This document shows, one piece after another, positions 18,890 to 27,631 of a stretch of 39,980 bases of DNA. The notes beneath the pieces are model-generated. The model was not told the DNA's origin. It made no database searches and was given only the letters and a program-made list of their open reading frames with translations. The translations under genes were made by a program, and so were the position numbers. Origin of the DNA: JACXTP01 sp963827905 (GTDB taxonomy: Archaea; Thermoplasmatota; Thermoplasmata; Methanomassiliicoccales; UBA472); contig CAWHCB010000009.1 of NCBI GenBank assembly GCA_963827905.1, forward strand, positions 1-39,980, written 5' to 3'. The stretch's first letter is position 1; the number at the start of each line of letters is the position of its first letter.

Positions 18890-19841
18890 CTATTTCGGTC
18901 GCATTGAAAGTTGAGCGGCTTGCTTGATGGCCTCGATCACCCCGTCGGGCTTGGTGAACATGCCCATGTGGCCCGTCTCCGGCAGTTCGACCAGCACGGA
19001 GTTAGGGACCTCCTTGCTCAATCGGATGCTCTGACCTTCCGGTGGCACATTGCCGTCCTTCTCGCCGTAGGTGATGATCATAGGCACATCGACCTTGCTG
19101 TACTCCCCCTCCACCGCCTTCAGCGTCGGTCCTAGGGCGATCAGGTCCTCCCCCTCGGCCTGGAGGCATTTCGGTCGCATGGCCAGGGCCAGGCCGATCC
19201 GTCTTGTAGTCCTTGGGCACTGCGTCCGGGGCGAAGGTGAACTTCAGAAGGGAACGGCCGATCAGTCCTGCCAGCGGGATCAACAGGGTCCATAGCAACG
19301 CCGTCCCGATGTACTTCCTGGAAATGGTACGGTAGAGGCCCATCACCGGCACCTCCTCCAATCCTCCCGAATGGACCACGCCTGAGATGGTCACCATCGC
19401 CCCGACCTCATTCGGGTGATTCACCGCGATGTCCATCAGGACCGCCCCTGCCGAGGAATGGCCCACCAGTACCGGCCTCTCGATGCCCAGTTTCTTCCAC
19501 GCCTCAACTATTATGGCGCCATGGATCGAGCGACCGTCCTTGATGGAATGGCCGCGTTCGCTGTGTCCGTGCCCCGGCCGGTCGAACGCGACAGTTCTGA
19601 AATCCTTTGAAAGCGAATCCATCACGGACAACTTGAAATCCTGGAGGGAACCGTTGCTGCCGTGCACGAAAACTACCGGGGGGCCGCTCCCTTTTTCGAA
19701 GTAATGCAACCTAGCACCGTTCGACTCCACGAAATTATATGGTGGAGGGATGGCCTTCCTGTTGATGAACAGGACCGACCAGGAGATCGCCAGTAAGATC
19801 AAGATGATGGCGGCAAGCACGATCAACAGTTCTATCAGCAC
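18890..19841 (-). CDS. Membrane-anchored alpha/beta hydrolase, one frameshift
   Basis: Serine hydrolase of the alpha/beta-hydrolase fold with an N-terminal transmembrane helix (residues 2-27). The oxyanion region is VVFVHGSNGS, then FRTVAFDRPGHGHSERG and the nucleophile elbow GHSSAG. After the break the acid (ITYGEKDGNVPPEG) and histidine (LPETGHMGMF) complete the triad. The frame breaks near 19197; moving one base joins DYKTDR to LALAMRPKCLQAEGEDL. Total length about 315 residues. The start is GTG 19841, with no ATG in frame nearby. Substrate cannot be told; such proteins include esterases, lipases and haloperoxidase-like enzymes. Active-site orientation relative to the membrane is uncertain. 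Confidence 0.8.
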
Positions 19842-19989
19842 ACACCGGGATAGGCCTCATGACAAATAATGATTGCCGGGATTTGGCTTCGGTTTATCAA
19901 TATCTGGTCGACCCTCGATGTCATGACGACCGTCCCAGCATGCCTTTGGGCCTACTGTGAAATTCTAAGGGGTTTGGATATCGTTCCGA

Positions 19990-20360
19990 TCAAATGTCCA
20001 ATACCTTTTTCTTGGCAGCGGCATACTCCTCGTCGGTCAACACTCCCGATTTATGCAGCTCAGCCAGTTTCTTCAGTTGCTCGGTGGGATCGGATGTTGC
20101 CGAAACAGCGGCGACCTGCGCCGGGGCTGCCTTGACGTTCGTCGTTGGTTGGGTCGGAACCGGTGTGACAGTTGGTTTAGGCGCGGCCTGGGGTTTGGGC
20201 TTCCCACCCAAGGTGACCCCGAAGAATATCAACATTCCGCCAATGGCAATGAGCGTGCCCATCGGGAATATGACGATCCAGTTATCTTCAAAATACGTTA
20301 TGCCAAGGTAATGGCTGCCATCTGGAGGATTATTCCCAATACGATCCACAGAGGTTTCAT
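19990..20360 (-). CDS. Membrane protein with C-terminal SHOCT domain, one frameshift
   Basis: Starting at ATG 20360 the N-terminus MKPLWIVLGIILQMAA is a hydrophobic segment. The frame shifts by one base near 20320 and continues LGITYFEDNWIVIFPMGT and a second membrane segment. A Pro/Ala/Thr-rich linker (about 45 residues) leads to the SHOCT motif EQLKKLAELHKSGVLTDEEY followed by AAAKKKVLDI. Total about 122 residues. SHOCT ('short C-terminal') domains are usually appended to membrane or secreted proteins and are thought to mediate oligomerisation. Function otherwise unknown. Confidence 0.75.
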
Positions 20361-20871
20361 CGAATCGATCCCAATGCCACTATTTGACCTCTTCATATAA
20401 ATAACAACAGTCGAATCGTCTGATGCACCCCCGAACATCGAATGATCGATTCGGAGTGTTGATGGTGTTGCCCTATGATCACAATCACGATCATCAATAT
20501 GCAGGCCCGGAGCATCTCGATCATTTTGACCCGCAAAGTTAGCGACGACTTTTATTGGCCTGCAGGAAGTGAATTGTGCTGAGTCTTAGGATCTTTGAGG
20601 AAACAGGAGATCATAGGATTCGTTCACACTCTCCTCGTCTATGATACCTGGGGGATCTATAATCCAGTACCAGGTCGAGAAGATCAGGACAATGGTCACT
20701 CTCAATGTCAACACATCGATTATTTGAATCAGATCTGTGTTGCTGGCCAATCGCGAACATTTGGTTAGAATCTCTTCTTGCCTTTGCCCTCGCGTCACGT
20801 TCATTATCTTTAATAAGTGGAATACGAATAGATTCAATATCTTACGTTCTTAAAAGGAAATCATTGGGGGA
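20361..20871. other. Mostly non-coding 511-bp interval
   Basis: No convincing gene family is seen here. The best open frame is at 20586-20804 on the minus strand, listed separately with low confidence. TATA-like TATTTATATGA near 20391-20401 probably serves the SHOCT gene on the minus strand. The right end holds the leader of the gene at 20872, with GGGGGA directly before its ATG. Confidence 0.4.
20586..20804 (-). CDS. Possible small membrane protein (weak)
   Basis: A frame of about 72 residues beginning MNVTRGQRQEEILTKCSRLA with one possible membrane segment (LRVTIVLIFSTWYWIIDPP) and an acidic tail (IIDEESVNESYDLL). The amphipathic-then-hydrophobic layout is protein-like, but no family is recognised, no ribosome-binding site is clear, and the GC level is too low for codon bias to help. 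It could be chance. Confidence 0.3.
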   Translation of the reverse strand: MNVTRGQRQEEILTKCSRLASNTDLIQIIDVLTLRVTIVLIFSTWYWIIDPPGIIDEESVNESYDLLFPQRS

Positions 20872-21363
20872 ATGGAACTGTCAGAACTCAGCATGGACAT
20901 ACCAGACGAGATGAAGGCGCCAATGGTCGCGCAAATGATGGGCACGTTCTGGATGAGCACCATACTTGCATTCGTCAAGCAGGCCGGAACGGAGGAATCG
21001 ATGCAAGTCATGGGGCCGATGTTGGTGAACATTGGGATCTCCAAGGCCGAATCCATGGTCAAAGTGTTGCCGCCTTTCGAAAAAAATGCACTTGGGTTCG
21101 CCAAATGGACCAACGGTTGGGAGGAAATGATGGGTATAGAAGGGGTGATAACCGAAGCCAGTTCGGAGAGGGTGGTCAAGGTCATAACCAAATGCCCGAT
21201 AGCCGAGGAGCAAGGCGCATCACCGATCATATGCGACCTCTTCGCATGTTCCCTTAAGGGGGCAGGGTCGGTCATCGCCCCCGGCTTCATGTTCTACCAG
21301 ACCCACAATCCGATGAGAGGGGACAAGAACTGCCGCTGGGTGATCGAACGGATCAAGGATTAA
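20872..21363 (+). CDS. Conserved hypothetical protein, possibly L-2-amino-thiazoline-4-carboxylic acid hydrolase-like
   Basis: A 163-residue soluble protein. The first half is helical (MELSELSMDIPDEMKAPMVA, then STILAFVKQAGTEESMQVMG). The second half carries cysteines in a pattern KCPIAEEQG, CDLFACSLKG, GDKNCRW that recalls the ATC hydrolase-like family (domain with C...C...GD..C). I am not certain of the family; a methanogen- or archaea-specific small-molecule sensor is another option. GGGGGA lies just before ATG 20872. No frameshift. The next gene starts 5 nt after this stop, so the two are probably co-transcribed. Confidence 0.6.
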   Translation: MELSELSMDIPDEMKAPMVAQMMGTFWMSTILAFVKQAGTEESMQVMGPMLVNIGISKAESMVKVLPPFEKNALGFAKWTNGWEEMMGIEGVITEASSERVVKVITKCPIAEEQGASPIICDLFACSLKGAGSVIAPGFMFYQTHNPMRGDKNCRWVIERIKD

Positions 21364-21368
21364 CCGAT

Positions 21369-21858
21369 GTGAGGGTCGTGCACTTTAGGATAATCCACAG
21401 AGGCGTCGCATTCGGCATTCTCGGAGGCCTTGGGCACGATTCTGATGGATATCGTCATGGTGCTGACCTTTTTGATCGCGGGTCAGCCTGCAGACACGTT
21501 CTTCTCCATGGTCGGGGAAAAACTGGGATATGGGGCACTGGTCGGGATCTTGGTGCACAATCTCGTCGGCATCACCGGAGGGATCGTCTTTTCCCTAATG
21601 GTACTGAATGTAAAGGCTCTTCGAATCGATACCATGCGGAAGGGATTGTTGCTTGGCATTGGGGCGGGAGCGGTGACCATACCCCTTGGTTGCATCCCGC
21701 TCGCGATATGGCTTGACCAATCGATACTGGTCGTGATCGCCTTCTCGTTCCTCCCCCACCTTGTATGGGGGACCGTCGTCGGGTGGACCGTGGCATACGG
21801 GCTTCTATCGTTCCGACAGACCCCCGAGATCAAGACGGTGCCTGGGCAGTTGTCTTAG
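21369..21858 (+). CDS. Multi-spanning membrane protein of unknown function, one frameshift
   Basis: Start GTG 21369, 5 nt after the previous stop, giving MRVVHFRIIHRGVAFGILGG. One base shift near 21440 joins this to TILMDIVMVLTFLIAG and the rest: about four hydrophobic helices with short loops (LVGILVHNLVGITGGIVFSL, LLLGIGAGAVTIPLGCIPLA, SILVVIAFSFLPHLVWGTVV). Length about 163 residues. The repeated G-x-x-x-G/A patterns suggest tight helix packing. No transporter family is recognised. Its stop overlaps by 4 bp the stop of the convergent flavin reductase gene. Confidence 0.6.
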
Positions 21859-22419
21859 AACTTCCGACCCAACGATCTTGCCCTCTCCAACAACTCATCA
21901 TCATCCTTCGCAGCATCGTGGTTGAAGAAAGTATTGAACACGATCCTTCCCGACGGGCTCGAAGAAGAAGTGCTGTTCTATGGTCCTTTCCAGCCTTATC
22001 GAGACCTTCTCCGCCGAGTCATTGTCCAGGCCGCAGGTCACGATGGTCACCAGCTTTTTCCCTTTGGGGATCGTGGTGGAGAAGTTCATGTCCATGAAGC
22101 TGAAGAACCGGTTCTGGAAGATCCTGTAGAGACCGTTCTCTACGTTGAAACTGATGGGCGTCGATTGGATCAGTCCCTCGCTATCGCGTATCTCATCCAT
22201 GATCTTGGCTATCGGATCGTCGAGAACGCATTTCCCGGTCCTCCGGCATGAGCCACAATTCTGACATTCCCTGAGCGGTCCGAGCTCGTTCAGGTTGAAG
22301 GTCCTCACCTCCTTCCCGTTCTCCCTCGCCCCTTCCACCACCGCGTTCAGGATGGTCTCACCAGACCCGTTCTTGTGCGTGCTAGCGTTCACTGCGATTA
22401 TCATTCTCTTGTTCATCAT
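21855..22419 (-). CDS. NADPH-dependent FMN reductase / flavodoxin-fold iron-sulfur flavoprotein-like, one frameshift
   Basis: Flavodoxin-fold protein of the NAD(P)H-dependent FMN reductase type. The N-terminus MIIAVNASTHKNGSGETILN has the FMN phosphate-binding loop. It is followed by CQNCGSCRRTGKCVLDD, the compact cysteine cluster of iron-sulfur flavoprotein-like members, then IIRDSEGLI-type strand and KLVTIVTCGLD. Read straight, the protein would end in an odd tail at 21901. Shifting one base near 21945 gives GKIVFNTFFNHDAAKDDDE followed by LLERARSLGRKF and a stop at 21855, a typical family ending. Corrected length about 187 residues. Likely role: reduction of quinones, flavins or another small acceptor, or electron transfer via the Fe-S cluster. 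Confidence 0.82.
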
Positions 22420-22439
22420 TCGTCGAGTCCATTTATAAT

Positions 22440-22760
22440 TGTATTTGATAAAATTATCGTTGAATTATATTTTATTAATTTATATAATAGTGGTAATCTT
22501 CTTCAATAATAATATATATAATAAAATTGAATAATATTATGTAGATAAATATTATTATTTATGGATTTTATTTACATAATTGGTCTGAAGAATTTAGGAA
22601 TCCTTCTCAGATTAACAAAACTGATAATGACTGCATTATATTTTTTCTGGAATGAAAATAAAAAAGGTTTTGTTAATATTTATTATTTAATTTTTTGACC
22701 AGATAAGCAATAATAAATTTAATTCTCAATATACAATAATTGGTTTATTATCTGAATTTA
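22440..22760. other. Extremely AT-rich intergenic island
   Basis: The 444 bp between the flavin reductase start and the heliorhodopsin stop contain no credible gene. About 320 bp are made almost entirely of A and T, with repeated TAATATTA/AATAATAT-like strings and short inverted repeats. The promoter of the flavin reductase lies at its left end. Such DNA would melt easily and could be a promoter cluster, a chromatin boundary or a remnant insertion site; nothing in the sequence decides between these. Confidence 0.5.
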
Positions 22761-22863
22761 TTTAAAAGATGGAGTTTGGCGACAAAGTCCGAATACGAAA
22801 AAAGTAAAGAAGGGACTGGCGTCCCAACCCTGACCCAACCCTCTGGAATCATGAGGACATGGT

Positions 22864-23652
22864 TCAATCGATGGCCTGAATTCCAAAGTAGAGCACCCAG
22901 GCCAACGTCGATTTCGAGATCAGGCTCAGCCAGATATACCCCATCTCTCCCTTCAGGTAATCCTTCCAGGGACCGACCTTGCGGTACTGGAGGACCATGT
23001 TGATGGGGAAGCTGAACCAGAACAATAATAGGACCCCCGTGGCCACGTAGACGAAGGTGGGCAGGTTGTCAAAGTTCTCCAGAACCGCCCCGAAGAAGTA
23101 CATGAGCACTGCCACCCAGACCAAGATCCCCGCCAGGGTACCGAACCAGAAGTTGGTCCAGTCGGTCTTCTTGGTCGTTTGGTTCTGCAGCTCCATGGAC
23201 AGCCCGAACAGGTTCATGCTGGCGTTCAAGCCTGCCAGGAGTATTAGGGCCGCAGCATCGTTCAACCCGCTCAACAAGGCGACGATGACGATCATCAGCG
23301 AAGAGCTAATGGCATACTCATACCAGCGGGCCGGGTTGATGCCCTTGCTCAAATTCTTGACATACCATTTGTACCCGAAGGTCGAGACCGAGAAATGGGC
23401 GATGGCGGACATGAACATGAACAGCGCTATCATCGGTCCCAAGGGCACCTCCACCAAGGTCTCGGTGTTGGGGACCGCGCCCACCCCCTCCACGAACTTG
23501 AAGAAGTCAGTGGTTATCGGTACGTACGCATCTGCGGTAAACAAGAGCATTATAGAACCCTGGATGAGATGCAATGTCCCCATCACGAGGTTCCATTTCC
23601 TCAACCTCAAATATCTTGGGTCCTTTGGATCAGCGGGTTTATCGTCCACCAT
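22864..23652 (-). CDS. Heliorhodopsin (retinal-binding seven-helix photoreceptor)
   Basis: A 262-residue seven-helix membrane protein with the heliorhodopsin signatures. Helix 3 has RWYEYAISSSLMIVIVALLS, with counterion Glu112. Helix 7 has LSLISKSTLAW, with the retinal Schiff-base Lys247. Other family segments are LHLIQGSIMLL in helix 1, LGPMIALFMFMSAIAHF in helix 2, and ILLAGLNASMNLFG in helix 4. Heliorhodopsins bind all-trans retinal, sit in the membrane with the N-terminus inside, do not pump ions and have slow photocycles suggesting sensory or enzyme-regulating roles. ATG 23652 is preferred: GGGTGT lies just upstream, as before psmB. A TATA-like ACTATTTATCC lies near 23685-23695. No retinal synthesis gene is in the window. 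The gene is intact. A four-helix protein lies 117 bp upstream on the same strand. Confidence 0.93.
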   Translation of the reverse strand: MVDDKPADPKDPRYLRLRKWNLVMGTLHLIQGSIMLLFTADAYVPITTDFFKFVEGVGAVPNTETLVEVPLGPMIALFMFMSAIAHFSVSTFGYKWYVKNLSKGINPARWYEYAISSSLMIVIVALLSGLNDAAALILLAGLNASMNLFGLSMELQNQTTKKTDWTNFWFGTLAGILVWVAVLMYFFGAVLENFDNLPTFVYVATGVLLLFWFSFPINMVLQYRKVGPWKDYLKGEMGYIWLSLISKSTLAWVLYFGIQAID

Positions 23653-23769
23653 TATGACACCCATCAGTAACATGTGCGAAGTTTGGATAAATAGTCTTCG
23701 AAAATGTTGGCCTTCGTCACCTAGATCCTAACGAAAACCCGAATAAATGCTCTTAATTATTCAAGCGTC

Positions 23770-24179
23770 CTAAATGTGGAACCATGTCCTGGTCTTCCTT
23801 GTCTGTACCGAGTACAGAACATAGATGGAGAGATAACAAACCAGACCACGAGGATCGGCATCGTATCCCAATTGTTGAAATTGGCATTTAGAAAAGCGAT
23901 CAAAGCGACAAAGATGTTGATCACAGAGATAATGACCAAATAGAACCAGATGGGACGCCATCCGTATAGGCAACCCACACCAAGGATGAAGTTGGCAATG
24001 GCCAGGACGAATGCCGTCAAAACCAGTGGCCCCGCCTGGAATGATTGAGCGGATAATTTGATCAGATCGCCCAAACCAAAGACGTCTAGTACAGGGAATA
24101 GGTAGATCAGCCCAGCTACAATGGAAAGAATACCGATGATGGTGGCTCGATAAGGTCTCCTTTTATCCAGTACATCCAT
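23770..24179 (-). CDS. Four-helix membrane protein next to heliorhodopsin, one frameshift
   Basis: From ATG 24179: MDVLDKRRPYRATIIGILSI, then about four hydrophobic helices (AGLIYLFPVLDVFGLGDL, GPLVLTAFVLAIANFILG, WFYLVIISVINIFVALIAFL and a final one). A one-base shift near 23845 changes the tail to YLSIYVLYSVQTRKTRTWF ending HI at 23770; this basic, Tyr-rich tail is typical of this type of small archaeal membrane protein, while the unshifted tail is not. Total about 136 residues. Function unknown. It is upstream of the heliorhodopsin in the same direction, so co-transcription is possible, but a TATA-like element before heliorhodopsin argues for a separate promoter. Confidence 0.6.
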
Positions 24180-24216
24180 CAGATGAACTTGATTGGAACC
24201 ATTATTTGATACATCC

Positions 24217-25890
24217 TTACACAACTGGAGGGCTGTCCTTTGATGAGTATTTCGCGAGTGCATCTCTGACCACCCTTGTCATCTTGGAAGTGATGAAAAG
24301 CCTGAAAGGAGGTAGATATTTCAAGTCCCTCGCTTTCGCAATGACTTGGTGGCCATTCTCAGTTCGATAGGCCTCGAGGAACGATTCAGCCACGAGCTTC
24401 ATACCTTCTTCACTTTTTCCGAGCTTGGCTGAATAGTATAGGAATTCCGCGAGGTCCCATGCTTTGTCTCCCCCTTCCACGGCCTGCTCGAGGTCCAATA
24501 GTTCTATTCCGTCTCTGCAGACCAACGCGTTCTGCGGCTTAGTATCCCCATAGACTAGACCGGACCTGTGCATCTTACCAAGCACTTGCGCATATTCTCT
24601 GATATCCCTCGTGTCCGAATTTCTCCCCTGCCGTAATCTCCAGGACAAACTTTTGACCAGCGGGACTCCCTTCGGTATACTCGGTGACCAGTGTCCTTTC
24701 GTCCAAGATAATCCCGGTTATTCTATGGGTATTGATCCCAAGCCCATGTAGTCGTCTAACCGCCTCGACCTCTCGGTTAAGTCGGGAGAGTGGGCTCATG
24801 TTGAACTTCTTGGCCGTATAGGACCAAACGTTGAGAATCAGCCATTTCAGCGGATTTCAGTTCTGGGAAGTGTTTGAGTATGAACTTCGCTCGCCTTGCT
24901 TTATCCCAAATTTCGAGCTGCTTACTCGAGTTGATGTAATCGCCCTTTTTCTTCTCCTCGAATTCGAATGTTCCAGTGAAACCCTGATGACCGGGCCAAC
25001 TCTTCGACCATCTTGCCTGCATCGTCAAATATGACCCCCTCCTCAAGTCGAAGAAGCTTTTTTGGTCTCTCCAGTTCTACAGTGGACTCAACCTTGTCCT
25101 TGATCGTCAACTTCTGGAGAGGTTTCGTTTTGTACTCGAATCCAGTGCTACTGGCGAACGAACGGAGCGAATGGTGAAATGGATCCCCGAGCAGTGAGCG
25201 GATACATTTTATAGAGCACGGAAAGCGCGTTCATTCGTTTCTTCCTTCCTCGGAAAATTCTTGACTGAGTCGTCACTCTGCTCCACAATGCCTCGCGATA
25301 CTAGTATGTCTGCAGCATCGCGAAATCCTCTAAGGGCGAAATCCAAGTTCTCTTTCTTTTGGGCACCCTTGTATGTGCGACCGATAGCCAGTCGATGGTC
25401 TCTGGATATTCTATGGCCCTATCATGAAGTTTTTTAAAGAGAAAGTATTCGTATGGAAGTACCAAATCAGAGGAAAAATCATCATAGGCGGTCTCGATCT
25501 CAATGAGCTCTTCCGCGATGATCCTCCTTTTGTATTCCAATCTCCACATTTCGCAAGAACTCCTCATTGACCAAAGGTTCGTAAATGTTCAGAAATCTAC
25601 CTATGACCAACTCCCCAGACGATGGATTGAGGCAGCATCGAAAAGGGACGTCTCATCGACAATTATGGGAGGTGACTTGATCGTTCCTTGCGGTGGTCGG
25701 TCGGAGATCGTTCTCTTTGAAGTTCTTCGTGACTATGATGATGTCATAATCGGAGTCTGCCTGAGCATATCCTGCGACCCTTGAACCATATGCACAAAGC
25801 GAATGGATCTCCTCCTTCGGGACCAAGGATTCAGCATAGGTGATGAGCTTGGATCTCTCTTCATCAGTCAGCCTGCTCCTCAGGATTCAT
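24217..25890 (-). pseudogene. Nucleotidyltransferase-kinase fusion gene, broken by about eight frameshifts
   Basis: Pieced together over the frames, one long protein of about 550 residues is seen. Its N-terminal part has a nucleotidyltransferase motif (SLCAYGSRVAGYAQADSDYD: G-S and D-x-D). It is followed by helical sequence (EYKRRIIAEELIEIETAYDD, LPYEYFLFKKLHDRAIEYPE). A central part follows (LLGDPFHHSLRSFASSTGFE). The C-terminal part is a Bud32/lipopolysaccharide-kinase-like domain with the catalytic loop VYGDTKPQNALV and LLDLEQAVEGGDKAWDLAEF. Frames change near 25880, 25690, 25605, 25540, 25390, 25220, 25000, 24830 and 24625. That is denser than elsewhere in the window, so real decay on top of sequence errors is likely. 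If intact it would couple nucleotide transfer and phosphorylation; targets unknown. Confidence 0.6.
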
Positions 25891-26107
25891 TCCTATCAAC
25901 CAAGTTACAATTCTAATCACCTAGATTTTAGACTTCCCTCCTCATAAACGAAAATCAATGCCAAATCGAGTTGATGTCGTCGAACAGGTCATAATTTTAT
26001 TATAATTAATATATAATATTATAAATATATATTATAGGTCGAAGTTAATTTTCAAATCCTCCAAGGATAAATAGTGGTGCCTCCAGTAAAAATGAATGGT
26101 GTAGGGA

Positions 26108-27012
26108 ATGAACGATGATGATAAGGTGATCAAAAAGACCATTGCACCTGTGGGCAAGATGATCAAGTTGAAGGAATATCCCACTAGCTGGAAACGAAGC
26201 GAAAAATTCCAGCTGAATGGCCTGCGACTCTCGTTGCAGAACTCAGAGACAATTATGAAACGAAGCCTGGAGCAGCTGAAAATATTACAGGAGCAGCTCT
26301 GGGCGGAGAACTCCCGTTCGCTGCTCATAATCATTCAAGGGATGGACGCTGCAGGAAAGGACGTATTGTCGAACATGTCATGTCGGGTGTGAATCCGCAA
26401 GGATGTGAAGTCACTGGTTTCAAACCTCCGTCAGTTAAGGATCTGGACCACGACTTCATGTGGCGTTACCACAGTAAAATGCCAGAAAGGGGCAGGATGG
26501 GGATCTTCATTCGGTCATATTACGAGGAGATCCTGGTCGTCAAGGTCCATCCAGAGCGGCTACATCTGCAAAGTTTGCTGAAAGACAAGAAAGATGATAC
26601 GATCTGGAAACAAAGGATCGAATCTATCAACGACATAGAAAGACATCTAGTAAGGAATGGTACGTCCATTTTGAAGTTCTTCCTCCACGAATCGCTTAAA
26701 AGAACAGAAGGAGAGGCTCTTGGCCAGGCTGAACGATCCAAATAAACAGTGGAAGTTCGACCCGAACGACTTGGACGAGAGAGAAAGGTGGAATGATTAC
26801 ATGAAAGCCTATGAGGAGATGATCGAAGCGAAACAAGCACCAAGGAGGCATCATGGAACATACTGCCTGCGGACCAGAAGTGGCTGGCCCAAACGCTCTT
26901 CGCCAACATCATCAATCGTAAGCTGGAATCAATGGACCTTCAGTTGCCTAAGCTTTCGGATGAAGTGATGAAAGCATTGGACGATGCGAAAAAGAGATTA
27001 ATGGATGAGTGA
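26108..27012 (+). CDS. ppk2: Polyphosphate kinase 2 (PPK2), three frameshifts
   Basis: PPK2 family enzyme, which moves phosphate between polyphosphate and nucleotides. The Walker A motif is IIIQGMDAAGKD. After a shift near 26372 the sequence continues GIVEHVMSGVNPQGCEVTGF, followed by the family LDHDFMWRYHSKMPERGRMG and IFIRSYYEEILVVKVHPE. Then comes SILKFFLHESLKRT; shifts near 26700 and 26845 lead through KEQKERLLARLNDPNKQWKF, DLDERERWNDYMKAYEEMIE and ILPADQKWLAQTLFANIINR to the stop at 27010-27012. About 300 residues, the usual single-domain length. An AT-only stretch near 26000-26035 supplies possible TATA boxes. In a heterotrophic or methanogenic archaeon it could regenerate NTPs from polyphosphate under stress. 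Confidence 0.82.
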
Positions 27013-27382
27013 TGGACCCCCAACGTCCCTCATGTCATCTGAGTAAGAGATCAGGACGGAGATAGGTCATTGACAAAGAATCTATGGTTGAAGGTTCAAG
27101 AATATAGGTAGTAGAGGTACCATAAACAATATTATTGAAAACCATAACATGGAAAAGTAACTATTGAAAACTGGTGTGACCTAGCATATTGAAGTATCAA
27201 TTTCAATATGTTGATAATCAGAGAAGCTCCGTTTTTATTGTCTCGAAGAATGCACCGTTCCCTCTATCAGTGGACACTTATCACCGATCGAGGACTCGTT
27301 GGTTTTGTTACACCGAATGTATGTTAACATGTCCCTTTTAAATACAAGTGTCATGTTGCACAAACCTCCCACGATCGAAAGT
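27013..27382. other. Intergenic region between ppk2 and second zinc-ribbon gene
   Basis: No gene is seen. It holds a pair of overlapping inverted repeats (27185-27216, listed separately) and, at 27336-27345, a TATA-like TTTTAAATAC that matches the position and sequence of the one before the zinc-ribbon paralogue at 18621. Confidence 0.5.
27185..27216. repeat. Overlapping inverted repeats
   Basis: CATATTGAA (27185-27193) is repeated inverted as TTCAATATG (27202-27210). A second pair, TATCAA (27195-27200) and TTGATA (27211-27216), interlocks with the first, so two alternative hairpins are possible. Could be an operator, a switchable RNA structure or a transcript end for ppk2. Confidence 0.45.
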
Positions 27383-27415
27383 GAGTGGAAAATAAACAAA
27401 ATAGGTAGTTAAATT
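27383..27415 (+). promoter_or_regulatory. Conserved 5' leader of zinc-ribbon gene, copy 2
   Basis: The partner of the leader at 18589-18620, with the same GAGTGG start, A-rich middle and ATAGGTAGTT core, differing at a handful of positions. It ends at ATG 27416. Because the first codons of the two genes are not similar, the leader is better conserved than the adjacent N-terminal coding sequence. Confidence 0.55.
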
Positions 27416-27631
27416 ATGATTGGTATAACAGGAAGTTTGAGCGCGGGTTACCGCGCCAAGGGCGAAAGGAGCGATGCACCACGTGAAATGTCCAATGCTC
27501 CACGTGAGATGACCAATGTTACATGCACGGATTGCGGTCAGAAGACCCAGGTCCCATTCAAGCCGACCGCTGGCAGGCCTGTGTTTTGCAGGGACTGCTT
27601 CTCAAAGCACAAGCCAAAAGACAAGTTTTGA
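27416..27631 (+). CDS. CxxC-x17-CxxC zinc-ribbon protein, copy 2
   Basis: A 71-residue paralogue of the protein at 18621. The N-terminal tail is different (MIGITGSLSAGYRAKGERSD) and carries a tandem repeat APREMSN/APREMTN. The zinc ribbon then matches almost exactly: CTDC, 17 residues (GQKTQVPFKPTAGRPVF), CRDC, then a basic FSKHKPKDKF tail. The duplicated PREM motif also occurs once in copy 1 (GPREMHD). The start is fixed by the conserved leader. T-rich DNA follows the stop. Confidence 0.8.
   Translation: MIGITGSLSAGYRAKGERSDAPREMSNAPREMTNVTCTDCGQKTQVPFKPTAGRPVFCRDCFSKHKPKDKF

Noticed and set aside
26032..26334. A 100-residue minus-strand protein over the ppk2 start
   Set aside because: It lies opposite the clear PPK2 coding region and is Ser/Phe/Cys-rich without motif.
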